From Nautilus pompilius (lineage: Eukaryota; Mollusca; Cephalopoda; Nautilida; Nautilidae), in NCBI GenBank assembly GCA_018389105.1, contig JACATO010002450.1, positions 752,501 through 816,500 of the forward strand: a stretch of 64,000 nt of DNA, given 5' to 3'. Position 1 is the stretch's first letter. Every line of letters begins with the position of its first letter. Under the pieces are notes generated by a model. It had not been told where the DNA came from. It searched no databases and saw nothing but the letters and a program-made list of their open reading frames with translations. Shown piece by piece: positions 1 through 12,137 of this stretch. Position numbers and translations under genes: made by a program.

Positions 1-2033
1 ACTATAAAAATCGTATACACTACTAGTTTTAACATAAATCTATGGTTCATCAAAATAGCCATGGTTGATCTATATAAGACATGAAATATCTGTGAAACAT
101 CCAAAGTATGCAATAATCACGTTACCATCACCTGCTAGGTAAATGAAATTACCCATACAACTCTGAGTAGTTGGATGGTGATATATAAGTGAGAATGATC
201 TTCTAAAGCTTTCCCTACTTAAGATAGGGTGTTGGGTACAAGAAGTGGCATTGAATATGTCTAGAATAAGGCAAATTAGTTGGAATATCTAACAAAGCTA
301 TCCATTATATACTACAAAGAGGGAGCTCAATGGGATAGTTTACAGAAAGCAAACAAAAGGCAACAACTATAAACTTTCTTATAAATTATATAAATTTAGA
401 AAGTAGCTTTTTCCTTATCAAAATATTTCTGTTATTCAATGTTAAATTAAACTTCAGAATTTGTTATGGAAAATCAAAAATGCTAAAAACAATTTTGAAA
501 ACAAACAATAAGTGATTGGCTATTCATCATATGGAGCAAGTTTAAATGCATTTAATTTTTATACAGAAAATGTGTCATATAAACAAGTTTCCAATTCATG
601 ACTTTACTATATATTTTTATAGTCTAGTGTGAACTATCATCTATGGGTTTTTTTCTTTAGCCTTTATTGACAAGTTTTTTATAACAATAAAGACAACAAA
701 CCTTTCCAGCTTTGATCTCTCTTTCTTTTTAAATATTTGTAATTAAATTCCAATGGATAAGCAAAATTCATTATGAGAATTATATACACTTATGTAACAA
801 CTAAAACCAGATGAAGAACTTGTATGTCTAATCTAAATATGACATAATGTTAATATCCTATTAAATTCAAATATCAGAATAATCTGTCTGGTTTAAATGG
901 TTTTCTTGGAACGTTCTTTTGTTGGTTCACTTACTGAAATGGAAAATATAGAGCACATGAATGATTATCCAAGAATTCCAAATTACTCTCCCTTTCTCAT
1001 TCATGCCAATAATAGCTGATTTTTTGTTGGTTTCTTCAGGTGATACATAATGAAAAAGAGCATAATAGGATTCATTATAATTTTGTGAAAATACCAGCAG
1101 CAAAAATTATGGTCTGCTTTGATCATATTGATTAGAAACCAGACTGGTTTCAACCATTTCCCACCAGCATAGGTCATGTTAATAGAAAGATGAACATGAA
1201 ATGTCAGCTCAATACTCATGTGTTGTAACACTCCCAATGACTTACACAAAGCTTCATGATAAAGGGGTTAACATTAGCTCTCTTAAAGCCTAAAAGTACT
1301 GGTATCTACAGCAATTATATTTTTAAAAGGTATTATTTCTTAGATGTTTATAAAGGCTAAAGAGCAACTTTAAAGAATAATTGACTTTTAATTCATTTTA
1401 CTTAACATTAGTGAAACTTCTTAAGCTGTGGATGGAGACCAATTCTCAGCAGAAACCTTTTTTTTTTTTTTAAACAGTTTTTGTAATGGATTCTTTAGCA
1501 ACATATCTTGATGCATTTATCCACATAAGATCATTAATCTACAAACCACTGACTGACAGAAAAAAAAAGAAGATATTTCCAACTGTGTCATATCGTCAAT
1601 ATGTAAACAAACTAGTCTCAGCAAGCACATTATGCATGTCATTAGAAAGATGATTTGTACTAGAGTCTGGCAGTTATATTCCAAGAATAGCAGAACGACA
1701 TCAAATGGATTCAAGTTTAAGTAAAATCTAATTGCTGTTTAGACACTGTATAACATGTGGTCTAAGACAGTGACCAAACAATCTACAAAGACTTGCATAT
1801 AAATGTACTGTAAAGTTTTCATATTTACACTGAGCTACTTATGCCAGTATATATAAAATAGTTATAAAAACTAATATTATCTGTATGCTCTTACACATAC
1901 TGCTAGTCACAAATTGAAATAAGAAAACTTATTACAATAACTAAAAGAAAAATAGCTTACTATTAATGTTTTAATATAAACTGGGAACCATAATTGTGCA
2001 TCTTCCAACAAAATTTCCCATTTCAAACACTCT
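1..2033. other. AT-rich non-coding stretch, no gene seen
   Basis: No open frame here resembles a known protein and I see no complete repeat unit. The sequence is AT-rich with short A and T runs. If the host exon at 48.8-49.05 kb is a first coding exon, this is probably intronic. Confidence 0.5.
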
Positions 2034-2109
2034 CCGTCTCAAATGAAACTAGGCTTAAATAAAATCACCATAACTGTATTCAACCAAGTTTTATTTGAAT
2101 GTCCCTTAA
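2034..2109. repeat. Palindromic mini-element, degraded copy
   Basis: A left arm resembling CAAATGAAACTAGGC and a right arm ending TTTTATTTGAATGTCCCTTA are inverted relative to one another. Together they match the better-preserved copies at 16.2, 30.3, 30.8 and 50.4 kb. I assign it to the same family of short TA-flanked palindromes, but the outer ends are eroded. Confidence 0.45.
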
Positions 2110-2924
2110 ATATAAAATCTCAAACATGATCTTCTGATCAATAAAATATCCCAAATTTAATGTAGAATAACTTTATTGGTGTGTATAAACATATATGCAT
2201 TTATGTATGACTATCAGTAAATATGTATGACAAAATGTGTTACAATAAGTTTAATATGAAACTTTTATCTTTTAAGACTTTTTTTCATAGTTAACAAAAA
2301 TATTTAGTAAATGTTTATTAGTGTGTGATTGTTTGAAAGTTACTGGATAAAAATAAATATCAAAAATAAATTTTATTAGCATATTATAGTTCAGTTTTGA
2401 TGTTTGTTTGTTTTTGGTCATTTCTTCCTTAAGAATTTGTATTTTTAAGAAATTTATATACTTGTCTTGTAATTATAATTTGAATATGAAGTATATCCAC
2501 CATGTTTCTTTTGATTTACTTATTTTAAAGTAATGGTCAGCAAGTAGTAGAATTTGGTACATATAATGGAGCTATTAAAAGAAATGCAGCTTTAGACTTT
2601 GAAATTTTTTTAAAAAAGACAAAAACAAAAATATAGATGAGGTAATTTGATTATTCTTGTCTTATTTTACTTTATAAAAAGAAATTGCTTTCTTATTTTT
2701 GTGCTAAATAGACCAACTATTTAAAGTAAGGGATTACTGAAGTATAATTTAAAGAATCAATGATTTCAAAGTACCAAATCTATTAAAATAAATTTTTTTT
2801 ATGTTCTTAAAATTTGTAATTATAAGAATAAATGTACAATATATATATATAATAAATTTTGAAGAAGCATCGATTAAATTAGAATTTTTATTTAAACCAT
2901 ACAAAGAGAATAATTAGAAATGCA
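2110..2924. other. AT-rich non-coding stretch, no gene seen
   Basis: Poly-A/T runs and a short AT repeat near 2840, with no recognisable coding or repeat structure. Confidence 0.5.
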
Positions 2925-3745
2925 GCTTGGGAAATATGCCATGGATGCCACATCTCCATAAACAATTCTTTACTTCTTCTCTGAGTTAGAAACAATTGTT
3001 CCGATGTTCCACCATTGCTAGGTCAGTCAGCACTTCACAATAGTACATCAGGTCACCATATTCTGATTCTATGCATTTCAGCAGTTCTTTAAACTGACAA
3101 TTATTTGAGGACTGACCTTTGATGAAGATTTATTGATGATACTTCTTCATGACTTCAAAATCAATTGTTACAAGAAAAACAAAGATGACTTGTATTGGTA
3201 GCATTTGTACTTTTATCTGGAGCAAAAGACCAGTCCCCAAAGTTTGCCATAAGTTTTTTTAATGACCTCTCCATGTTTGCAACCAAAACAGTCCTGCATG
3301 ACAGGCTCAGTTTCTCAATCTTTCTTCTTCTCAGAGCACAAAATACTCCTAGCTAGTACTACACTAGTCCTTAACAAATATGCCATCTAAATAAGATTTT
3401 ATTTAGGATTTTTGCTATCAGTTGACCCACTGCATAGCTGCTGGTATGCAAAATGTTGTCTGTTTATTCTACCTGGTAAAATACACACTGTTGAGCAATG
3501 ATATTTTTCTTAAGGATTCTTGTCAACTATTGGCTGTCCCTTGAGACCTGCATATTTTCCATCTTTCATTGTATAGCAGCACTCTAAGATTGCCTTCTTC
3601 ATTATTGCCAAAGCTTCACCACACAAACAAACAAACAAAATGAATTTCCATTTACTTCTACAAATAAATATTCCTAAGTCCATTTTTTTTTTGGAATAAG
3701 CAGCCTTCCATATATATACCTTCCTCCTTTTACTATCCATTTTAC
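2925..3745 (-). pseudogene. hAT transposase relic, GTF2IRD2/ZBED-like
   Basis: Reading leftward from about 3745, the translation follows the N-terminal two thirds of hAT transposases like those domesticated in GTF2IRD2 and FAM200. First comes a degenerate BED-like finger (3740-3510), with segments such as ICRSKWKFILFVCLCGEA and AIMKKAILECCYTMKDGKYA. Next comes the segment with SEKKKKIEKLSLSCRTVLVAN. Then follows the first catalytic block, read here as FAPDKSTNATNTSHLC where the family has an aspartate-containing LDESTD block. Last is FKELLKCIESEYGDLMYY, near the usual wall between the second and third catalytic regions. Several frame changes and stops interrupt it, and the C-terminal dimerisation domain is absent beyond about 2925. 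It is an old, truncated, non-functional copy. The family assignment rests on remembered motifs, not a search. Confidence 0.7.
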
Positions 3746-4557
3746 ATCACTGTACTATACATAATGCATGCATGTGCAAACTTCATTTGATGCCTATTAC
3801 TAGAAGCTAGTGTGCTAACTTAGAAAAAAAATGTTTATTAAAGTTTTATACATTTTTAGCTTTAAAAGTAAAATGTTTGGAAATTCATCTGTACCTAAAA
3901 TAATAGAAGAAGAAACATCTTCATAAAAATTATTGGTAAAGATTCACTTTTCTTGCCACAGTGGTCAAGGTTCTTTTAAAAATAATAATTTGAATAAATT
4001 AAGTAAATTGAATATTATTTTCTTGAAAATTGTGACAAATGTTTTTAGATATTGAAAGCTTGGTGACTTATGCACACACATAACAGAATCTACCATACAT
4101 CTCTCCTTACCTGAAGAGCACCTAGTCAGCTGGCAAGTTATGCATTTAAAGATAATTTCCTTCAGATGCTCCATTGTTGATCTTATCATAACAACTAAAG
4201 TGATTAATGTGCTTAGATCTTTAACTGTGCAAATGAACAAACAAAATAATTTTGCATGAAAATGGAAAAAAATAATCTCAAAGTATTAAGAAATTAAATG
4301 ATTCTCCTGAAAACCTGGCAATCTACTCTATTGAAATGAACAAAAGCAACCTTAGAAAGCAACAACTTAAACTAATGTTTAGTCCAACATCTCCATTATA
4401 CACTCAACACCAAAAAAAATTAAAATTCTGAATCCATCAGTGCAATTACTATCCCTTAACTCCAAGACAATATCAGGAGAATTTTACTTGCCCAGTGTTA
4501 GCATTTTATAGCCTTTTCTAGCAAGTAACAGGTGTGCATGTGTGAAGATGAATGATG
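3746..4557. other. Non-coding stretch, no gene seen
   Basis: No recognisable gene or repeat. The frames on either strand here show no family motif. Confidence 0.45.
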
Positions 4558-4850
4558 GGATTGTTACAGCCAAGGCCCCAAGTTAGGTTCCTGCAGGGAA
4601 TTAACTTGTTTAAGCATACCTTCTTGGCATGGTTTATTCTCACTCTTCTTCACCAACTAGCTATGTGGGTTTTCTCTGGGCATTCTGATTTCATCTTACA
4701 TTTAAAAATGAAGAGTTTTGGTTAAGTTTACCCCTTCCTAAGTTGGTAGTATTGGGCCTCTTAAGGCACAGGATTGGCAACACTCCCTATCAGACAACAG
4801 CAACACTACATTACCTCGCCACCAGGGTGTTTCCCTTGTAGACATTGGTG
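4558..4850 (+). mobile_element. tRNA-derived SINE, old copy
   Basis: The core CTTGGCATGGTTTATTCTCA, then CTTCTTCACCAACTAGCTATGTGGGTTTTCTC, is shared with copies at 7.1, 18.0 and 25.2 kb on this strand and 27.3 and 43.2 kb on the other. The head carries a degraded tRNA-like segment with a GGTTC motif (4588 region). The copies differ considerably, which points to an old family. Confidence 0.6.
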
Positions 4851-5599
4851 TATGACAAACCACAACAAAAGAGTACTCTATCTGCCCTTTGTCTTACAGC
4901 CACAACAGAAAACATACTTGGACAGACAATAATGAAACCTCCAGATTATGGCATCAAAAATATGATTGATGAGATTGGAAAGTTAATGGCGATATGTTAT
5001 TTACAGAAACTACAGGATTATTTTAAGCATTTTGCTTTATCTTATTAGTAATAATATAACTTAATTACCTTTGGGAATCTTTCCTTTTATGCCATTTTCA
5101 AGATTTAGGCTTAAGAAGGGAATCTACCCTAGTATTGATTTTTTTTTAAAAAAAAAGTAAAACAAAAACAGATAATGAATTGTCTAGGCAGTTTCTAGTT
5201 GTTTCTCAGTGGCTTTAAATGATTTTAAATAAATATTTTTTTTAAATTCCTCGATTCTTCCTCCATGTTAAAAAACACAATAAAAATCACTTATTTTTTT
5301 TAACCTGTTGTAAAGAACAACAAATTTATCAGTTTTAAACATCAGCTCTGCTATTTCTTTTACTGTTGTCAAAATTAAAAGTTTATTTCCTGTGTCTGGC
5401 TGCATAAAACTAATTTTAAAATTTCTGCTTGAAGAAATCATTTTAGTATAATAAAAAGATCATCATCAATGTAGTCTTCTTACTCCTTTAGTAGACTTCA
5501 TCTACAGTATGCAGTCCAGGCTTTTGGAGTGCTTATCTATAATGAGAGGCATTGAAAATATGATTGTAAAAATAACAGTTCAGTATTGATGTTGTACTA
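4851..5599. other. Non-coding stretch, no gene seen
   Basis: AT-rich with T and A runs. A 67-codon open frame at 4845-5048 shows no family resemblance and starts inside the SINE. Confidence 0.45.
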
Positions 5600-6290
5600 T
5601 TCCCTTATATGTATGCATTAGCCAACAACAACTTGATAGTTTGCTGAAAAAGTTGAATAGTGTTTATCACAAGTGATGATGTTATCACACTTGTTTGATA
5701 TGAGTGTACATGGTATTAGAGTTTCAGTGGGTATATCCACTATGGACAACAAGGCATGATTGTAAGTATCAAGACCAAGCAAGACATGTACTGGTACAGA
5801 CATGTCACTTGAGCTGCTTCAATGGCTGTCCATGACTTCTACAATGCATATGTCAAATCTGGAATCTTATGTGACAGGTAGAGTTGTCATAGTTGAAGCA
5901 CTAAGTCATGTCAAAGGATATCAGAGGATCTTGAGGGCTAACCCAATACCTGGATGCTGTATTCATCCAAAAAGGCCTGTATCATTTTTGCTACAAGGTA
6001 TACATTGCAATGTGAAGATCAGCTTCCATGTTCCCCTATGGTTTATGCAGCACAAGCTGCATGGAGTTGTGAATTTAACACTGGGAGTGTTCATCTTATT
6101 GCTCATAAACACAAGCTGGGATCAGAATCTGGAATTAATGGCAACCCGCATCATCACACCATGGCCATAGAATCAATCTCTCTAAAGAATGCAGTTCTGA
6201 GCAAACCTCTCATGTTGTCACTCTACTCTCTCCATCTTCAAAACATATTTAGATTTGTCAGACTTTATTTCACTAGCTGAAGAATCAGCA
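5600..6290 (-). other. Unresolved coding relic, possibly retroelement
   Basis: Base composition is less AT-rich than the surroundings. Minus-strand reading gives a stretch with an ILLGLD-like motif (here HVLLGLDTYN near 5790) followed by a DIPTETL segment, loosely like the C-terminal part of retroelement aspartic proteases. A cysteine/histidine cluster lies further upstream. If this is an LTR-type element it is a broken fossil fragment without recognisable ends, and old. The plus strand also holds 108-122 codon open frames that I do not recognise. No firm assignment is possible. Confidence 0.2.
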
Positions 6291-7101
6291 GAATCATTGC
6301 AATTGTTGTTATCTTAGTGGTAAAGCAGCCTGGAGAAAAAAAATGCTGTTCAATCACTTGGCCTGAAATGACACTTTATACAGTTAACTAAATCAGAAGG
6401 CCTTATTTTCCAACTTTGTGATTATGGGATTATTTAGATCCAAAGGGTTGTGGTGGCTTTTTGTTGTTAAAGTTAGCTTTGTCATTGCTTAGATACTAGC
6501 ACAGTTTATCACCTACAACATATGGTTATATATATATTGCAAAATGTTTCCTTTCACAAATATACTAGTGCACAAAAAATATAAAAAATTAGTCAAAGAT
6601 GAGATGAAACTAAACACTTGCAGTCAAGACACAAAAATATTAGATTTTTTTCTACTATATTTCCACTCTTAATATATAAAAGGATAAATCTATTGTAGAG
6701 CAGATCTTTAATAAATGATTTCAAAAACTAAAATTATTATGCTAACATTTTTGATTGAGTGTCACACAGCAGCTCTGTCATTTAATAATCTGAATGCTGA
6801 GAAATCTCCAAAGTATTGGTATTTACAGGGACATTCTGATTTGAACTAGAGTGCTAAAAAGAGCATCCCCAAATATCAAGGTCTGGTGGAAAACCAGTCA
6901 GTATGGAATCAAACAATTTAGCAGTTTCTTTACATTAGTAGTAATTTTCAAATAAAAAATATAACGTTTACTTGTGAGAGTAAAATATCCATAGATAAAT
7001 TGCATGTCGTCATTCAGGGGTTCAGATTACAGCAACTGCCACCACTTTTTAGTTTCAGCAAAAAAGGCTGAACTCGAACTAAAAAAACAGAAAGAACAGT
7101 A
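6291..7101. other. Non-coding stretch, no gene seen
   Basis: AT-rich with a short TA run near 6530. No recognisable gene or repeat. Confidence 0.45.
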
Positions 7102-7504
7102 GGGCGCTGCTGGTATGGTAGCATGTTGATTTTTGGTGGTTAACCTACTGGACTGCTATGACCTAAGTGAAGCTTGGTCTGCCATATTTCCCTAGCATGG
7201 TTTCTTCTTAATCTTCACCAGCCTGGCCATGTGGTTTTTTTTCCCCCCTGGCCCTCCACATCTAAAAATTAAGAGGTCTAGCAGAGATTTTCTGTGCCCC
7301 AGCCCCCTGGCAGTTATCTTGTACATACCTGCCACTAGGGTACAGAGAATTGGGCAAGAGAGGGAAAACAGCATGATTTTCCCCCCCTGGCCCTCCACAT
7401 CTAAAAATTAAGAGGTCTAGCAGAGATTTTCTGTGCCCCAGCCCCCTGGCAGTTATCTGCCACTAGGGTACAGAGAATTGGGCAAGAGAGGGAAAACAGC
7501 ATGA
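7102..7504 (+). mobile_element. tRNA-derived SINE with duplicated 3' half
   Basis: The head (GCTGCTGGTATGGTAGC, then GGTTAACCTACTGGACTGC) is tRNA-like. It leads into the family core CCCTAGCATGGTTTCTTCTT and a GCCTGGCCATGTGG box. The 3' half is present twice in tandem (see the repeat entry at 7235-7504). Open frames on both strands here are translations of the repeat, not genes. Confidence 0.75.
7235..7504. repeat. Near-identical tandem duplication within a SINE
   Basis: The block from the T/C run through CTGGCCCTCCACATCTAAAA to GGGAAAACAGCATGA occurs at 7235-7376 and again at 7377-7504. Apart from the length of the T/C run, the visible difference is an 11-base segment (TGTACATACCT after CAGTTATCT) present only in the first unit. 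This implies duplication much later than the SINE insertion. Confidence 0.9.
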
Positions 7505-8686
7505 CACAAGTCATCAACATGAACACTTCATGCCTAAGTTTTTCCAGGAGAAGAACATTGTTGGAAATCAGTGATGCAGCTAGAAATTTTTTCCAAAAAA
7601 AAAGCAAAACACTTGAATTATTCCAAATTTCGCTAGATTTCTTTTAAACAACTCATTTAAGTTGTCTTATTCAATCAATACATTTAAGATTTTTTTTTGC
7701 CTTTTAAGCTCAGGTGGACTGTAACGATACAACAAATGATCATGCAATTAAAATATATCAATAAGTTTAGTCTTTGCAAGAAGAGCTACAATTCTAAAAG
7801 TTCTCATTTCTCAAGTACAGTTCTTCAACAACTGTGCTCATGGAACTAGCTAAAGATTTCCAGCTTTCCCAGCTGAACTAATAACTTGTATAATCACAGT
7901 ACATTATTTAGTAGTTTTAGCAGTCTAGTTACCTATATGCATACACCAAAGCATTGATATTTATTTTAATTTATTACTCTTACAGTTCACATTCTCATTT
8001 TAAATTTGTAAATTAAATACTGTTCTCAATTAACTATTCATAATAGCTACAGCATTGATTGGATATTTTACTTTTTCATGTAACCAAATTTATAAAGTGG
8101 AAAAAAGAAAAAAAGTGGCAAGTAAATTACAATTAAAAAAAAAAAGAATTTTAGATCCTTAGATTTCTTAATTTCTTTTTACCACAAATATCCTTGGGAA
8201 ACCACCCACCAATGGTTACACAACTGTCAGCAGGTAGTGTCACCTATAGTTGCAAAAGACAACAACATTATGTTACTACTAGTATGCTTATTTAAATAAC
8301 AAGATGCAATAAAAAAGGGGAAAAAAATGAAATAATACTAAAGATGAAATCTAATCATTAAAACAAAACTGATGAATAAAAGTTTACATCATTTTTAATT
8401 TGAACTTTAAACAGGACCTGGCTAAAAACCTGACATTATCCACAATGAACATATTCATGATTAAGTAAAGCTAAATCATTAACTCTAGAAACAAGATGAT
8501 ATCTGCTTATACACAGACCAGCTGGGTATCTGGCACTGCAGAGGAAAAAATTGGCTTTTATAAAAAAGATTTTATATCAATTTGAAAAACATAAATTGTA
8601 CTTGTTTAAACACACAATCATTGAATGAACATTTAATTGATGTTAAGGATACATTTCTTATCATTCTATAAGCTGTACACTTAACT
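7505..8686. other. AT-rich non-coding stretch, no gene seen
   Basis: Long A/T runs around 8100-8150 and no recognisable coding or repeat structure. Confidence 0.5.
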
Positions 8687-8983
8687 TTAACTTTGTTCCA
8701 TAAGAGCCTCTTTATAGATGATATTTTTAGTTTTTCCTAGAGGGTAAAAAACTAAACAGATTTTTCTTTTGGCCAACTCTTGAGCATCCAACATACAGCT
8801 GTCCATGGAAAAGCAGGGATTCTCCAAATTGAAAACAACCATTTTCAATGAATGACCCTGTGCTTCATTGGTGGTCATAGCAAAGCTGAGTTTTATAGGG
8901 AAATGGATTCTCTTGAATTCAAAGAGAATGAAGCCAAGCCCTGGTACCCTTTGATCCTGCCTTTGATCCTGAGGTACCTTCAT
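8687..8983 (-). pseudogene. Helitron PIF1-like helicase, C-terminal fragment
   Basis: The minus frame contains FPIKLSFAMTTNEAQGHSLK followed by NLENPCFS, a degraded equivalent of the QLYVACSR block, and PLGKTKNIIYKEAL before a stop. This order is the extreme C-terminus of the helicase of Helitron Rep/helicase proteins (superfamily 1B, PIF1-like), where the F-A-x-T-x-N-x-x-Q-G motif contributes to ATP-coupled DNA unwinding. Several key positions are altered: the usual INKAQGQ is TNEAQGH, and the serine-arginine of the final motif is lost. Nothing resembling the earlier helicase motifs or the Rep nuclease could be followed upstream, and no Helitron 3' hairpin was identified. This is a truncated, dead fragment. 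Confidence 0.75.
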
Positions 8984-11900
8984 TATAATTTGAGGCTGCT
9001 AGGTCCACCTATTTTGAATGAGTGCAGTGAACTAAGTGTAATCTAATGGGCTTTTGAAAAGAGGCCTTTGGTGGCCTCAAAACAGGCTTGAAGGCCAACG
9101 AACAGTAGCTTAAAACCTTGCCCAGATTCTCAAGTACCTACACCCAAAATCTGGGGCCTCTGGGTGCTATGGTTCAGCTGTGAAGGAGTAACAAACAAAC
9201 ACTTGAAAATATGTATTAGATACTTGGGTGGAAGCTATTCAAATGGAACCCTCCCAGATACCAAGACACCAAAGCTATTTTTGCCAGGTTTCAGTATGTT
9301 AAACTGCTTCTCCGATGTAACAAACCAGCAGCTCTTACATTTAACAAATAAATTATAAGCAATCTGTACTGTGTAAAAATCTTGTCCCTTAAGGGGAACA
9401 AATAGTCCAAGTTAGCGTTAAAATTAAAGCAAAGATTTGTGGAAGTAGTTTAGAATCCATTTTAATTATCAGTTGTTTTACTCAATATTATTTAATTTCT
9501 GAACTATTTTTTTTTTCTGAACTAAAAAGATCAGGAATGAGAATGTTTCACTATTAAAACTACAAAATTAATTTTAAAAATAATATTTAAAATTTCAAGT
9601 TAAAATCAACAAAATAATAATAAAAAATTATATTAAATTTTTTGTTAAGTCAGCAGCAGAGAATTGACAGAAAATATTTTGGAAATTGGCTGAAAGGTTG
9701 TTGTTCCCCATCAGTCACTAGATAATTTCAATTCTTGTGATTATGAAGACTTTATTTCATGTGTTGATTGTGTGAAGTAATTAATTATTATAAAATATCC
9801 TACATTTTATTTGATGATTTTAGTATTGATATTTAAGTCTACCTTAGCATTTGGGAAAGCATGAAGAGAAACAAAATGAGATATTGAGTTTCTAATCACT
9901 AGTAGTCTGGTGACATCTCTTCTTACATTAAACTTTATGGCATTATTCAATTCTTCTTCTATTCCTAAAAAAACAAAAGAACCTTTTTAAACAACCCCCC
10001 CAAACTCAGCAAAAATACAATTACATAACTAGATACAAATGGCCAAAAATGCAAGTAGTTTTTGAAGCATACGTATAGCGCCACTTGCTAAAAAGTACAG
10101 TTATGCATCAAAATCAAAATTATAATAGATGGTAAATTCAACTACAAATGTAGCTTTTCCAAGTAAACTATCTGGCTAATTTATCTGCTTATTAATGTTC
10201 AAGAAAAATGCAGCAATGCATTAACATAAAATGTTGCTGAATCAAAGTTGCATCTTTTATCTAAGCCACATCTGTCAACAATTTTTTCAGTTGTAATTGT
10301 ACCTGCAGGCGATCCAACAAGTTTTGCAGCCTTTTTCATGAACTACCACTTCATGTGCAATCACTTTTTGGTTTTCCAATTATATATATATATATTTTTA
10401 AACATTTTCAATTACTTTCATTCAGTATTTTTTTTAAAGAATTTTTTTATGCTACATTGCAGCTAATAACACAACAAATTTTAATGCTCTGTCATGCAGA
10501 ATTACTATACATATATGCATATGAAGCTGAAGCCTTTTAATTCTCTCTTTCACTTGATACCATATTTCTGTTTTACTAACTAATGAAACAAAATATATTT
10601 TCCTAGCTTTAACATTCAATGTATAATTAATCTCTTCCCTCGCCTCCTTGCTTTTATAAATATTACTTATGGTCTATTACCATTACATATGGGTAAGAAG
10701 GAAAATGCAATTACTTTAAACTTTGACACAAAGTCAAAATTACTATATGCTAAAAATAAATTTTTTAAATTTAAAAATTATTATTTACAAAAAGAAAATT
10801 TATGATAAAGAAATACATTTGATCCTTTATAAAAATGTCTAGTTTTATGAGATGGGAAAAATCCCACTTTTTTTCTATAAAAACTATGCAATTGTCCCTT
10901 GATGCTTTCTTTAAGCTTTACTTATTGCAATAATGCATTATACAGAGCCTATTCAGAATTTGTCAACATCTTTTTTTTCAAAAATAATGTTTAAATTATT
11001 ATTGTATTCAAGCATATGTGAACACTGCACACACAGTGAAGCAAGAAATTGTACAATATAGTTTTTGTAGCCTTTATGATCGGATATTGCGTGAATTGCC
11101 CTTTAATGGCATCCATTTAAGAATCATATTGATAATTCTTTTTCCTATAAACCCTGGTATTAAAGGGAAGTTCCAGGAAGTTAACTAAAGAGTGGCAAGT
11201 ATTTTTTTATAGCTTTCATAGTTTATCTAAAAGATGTAGAGATCAAAGATAGCTTGTGGTTGCCATGACAGCAAAACTAAGATTCAAAACTCAATGGGTT
11301 CAAAACCTGATTTAGTGATAATAATTGATAAAAGGCCTGACTTTAGTTCAGCTCTGTTCAATCACGAAATTTCTTAATTTCCAAATATATATATATTTTT
11401 CTTCTTTGTGTGTAGAAATTCTTTTGTCTGACTGTATACTTCTTGCCCCCCCATAACTACCACCTTTTAAAGCCACAACCACAACTAATACTTGTCTTCT
11501 TAATTTTACCAACTTGTTCATCTCACTTGAATACCCCTAGTAACATACTTTAATGACCAATCTTATTCATGAACCATGGAAAAAAAAATTTTTTTTAAAA
11601 TTGCATTATGATTTTTACATCACAATTATAAAGTGATTTATTCTACAGTATGTCCTTATTTTCTTACTAACAAATATATAAAAGAATGTCTGTACTTTCC
11701 ATTTGCAGAAAATGAAGTAACTGACCACTAGTTAACAAAAAAATAAACATTTTTTTAAAGTATTTTATAATAATCGTTATAATGGTTCATGTAATAATAA
11801 TTTTTCCATATTAAATAAAAGCAAAACAGACAAACACTGAAAAAATAATAAAACAGATGTTACGCATTTAACTTGTTCCTTAGGGACAATGTTTATCTTT

Positions 11901-12089
11901 GGTTTTTGTTAGCTTTATGTATGCTCTTTGTTGTACGCATGAAACATTTGCATTACATTTCTTAGGATCGTGTACCTACTGTAAATATAACACTAATGCC
12001 TGATTGTTTTATTTTCAAGCAAGATGTGCTACTTATCCACCTAGTTTTGTTTCCTCTTGGGAGTAAAGATTTTGTATGTTTGTAAGAGG
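8984..12089. other. Long non-coding stretch, no gene seen
   Basis: 8990-9360 is less AT-rich and may be further Helitron-associated sequence, but no domain is readable. From 9.4 to 12.1 kb the sequence is AT-rich with T runs and a TA run at about 10381-10394. A GGGTTCAAAACC motif near 11310 resembles a Pol III B box without supporting structure. Confidence 0.45.
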
Positions 12090-12137
12090 TATGCTCACCA
12101 TTGGCTATGCATACTAAAGTAGCCAATGGTGAGCATA
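12090..12137. repeat. Perfect 18-bp hairpin, 12-base loop
   Basis: TATGCTCACCATTGGCTA at 12090-12107 is followed after 12 bases by its exact reverse complement at 12120-12137. Pairing stops abruptly on both sides. It may be a tiny MITE remnant or an extruding/transcribed hairpin; a canonical miRNA precursor would usually have a longer, imperfect stem. Confidence 0.9.

Noticed and set aside
3965-4240. 91-codon minus-strand frame
   Set aside because: Continues upstream of the hAT relic but shows no hAT or other motif and is lysine/phenylalanine-rich as expected for AT-rich noise.
5802-6280. Two overlapping plus-strand frames of 122 and 108 codons
   Set aside because: They overlap each other in different frames and resemble no family; the minus strand gave slightly better, still weak, motifs.
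11250-11340. Possible tRNA or SINE head (GGGTTCAAAACC)
   Set aside because: No cloverleaf, no A box and no similarity to the two SINE families.
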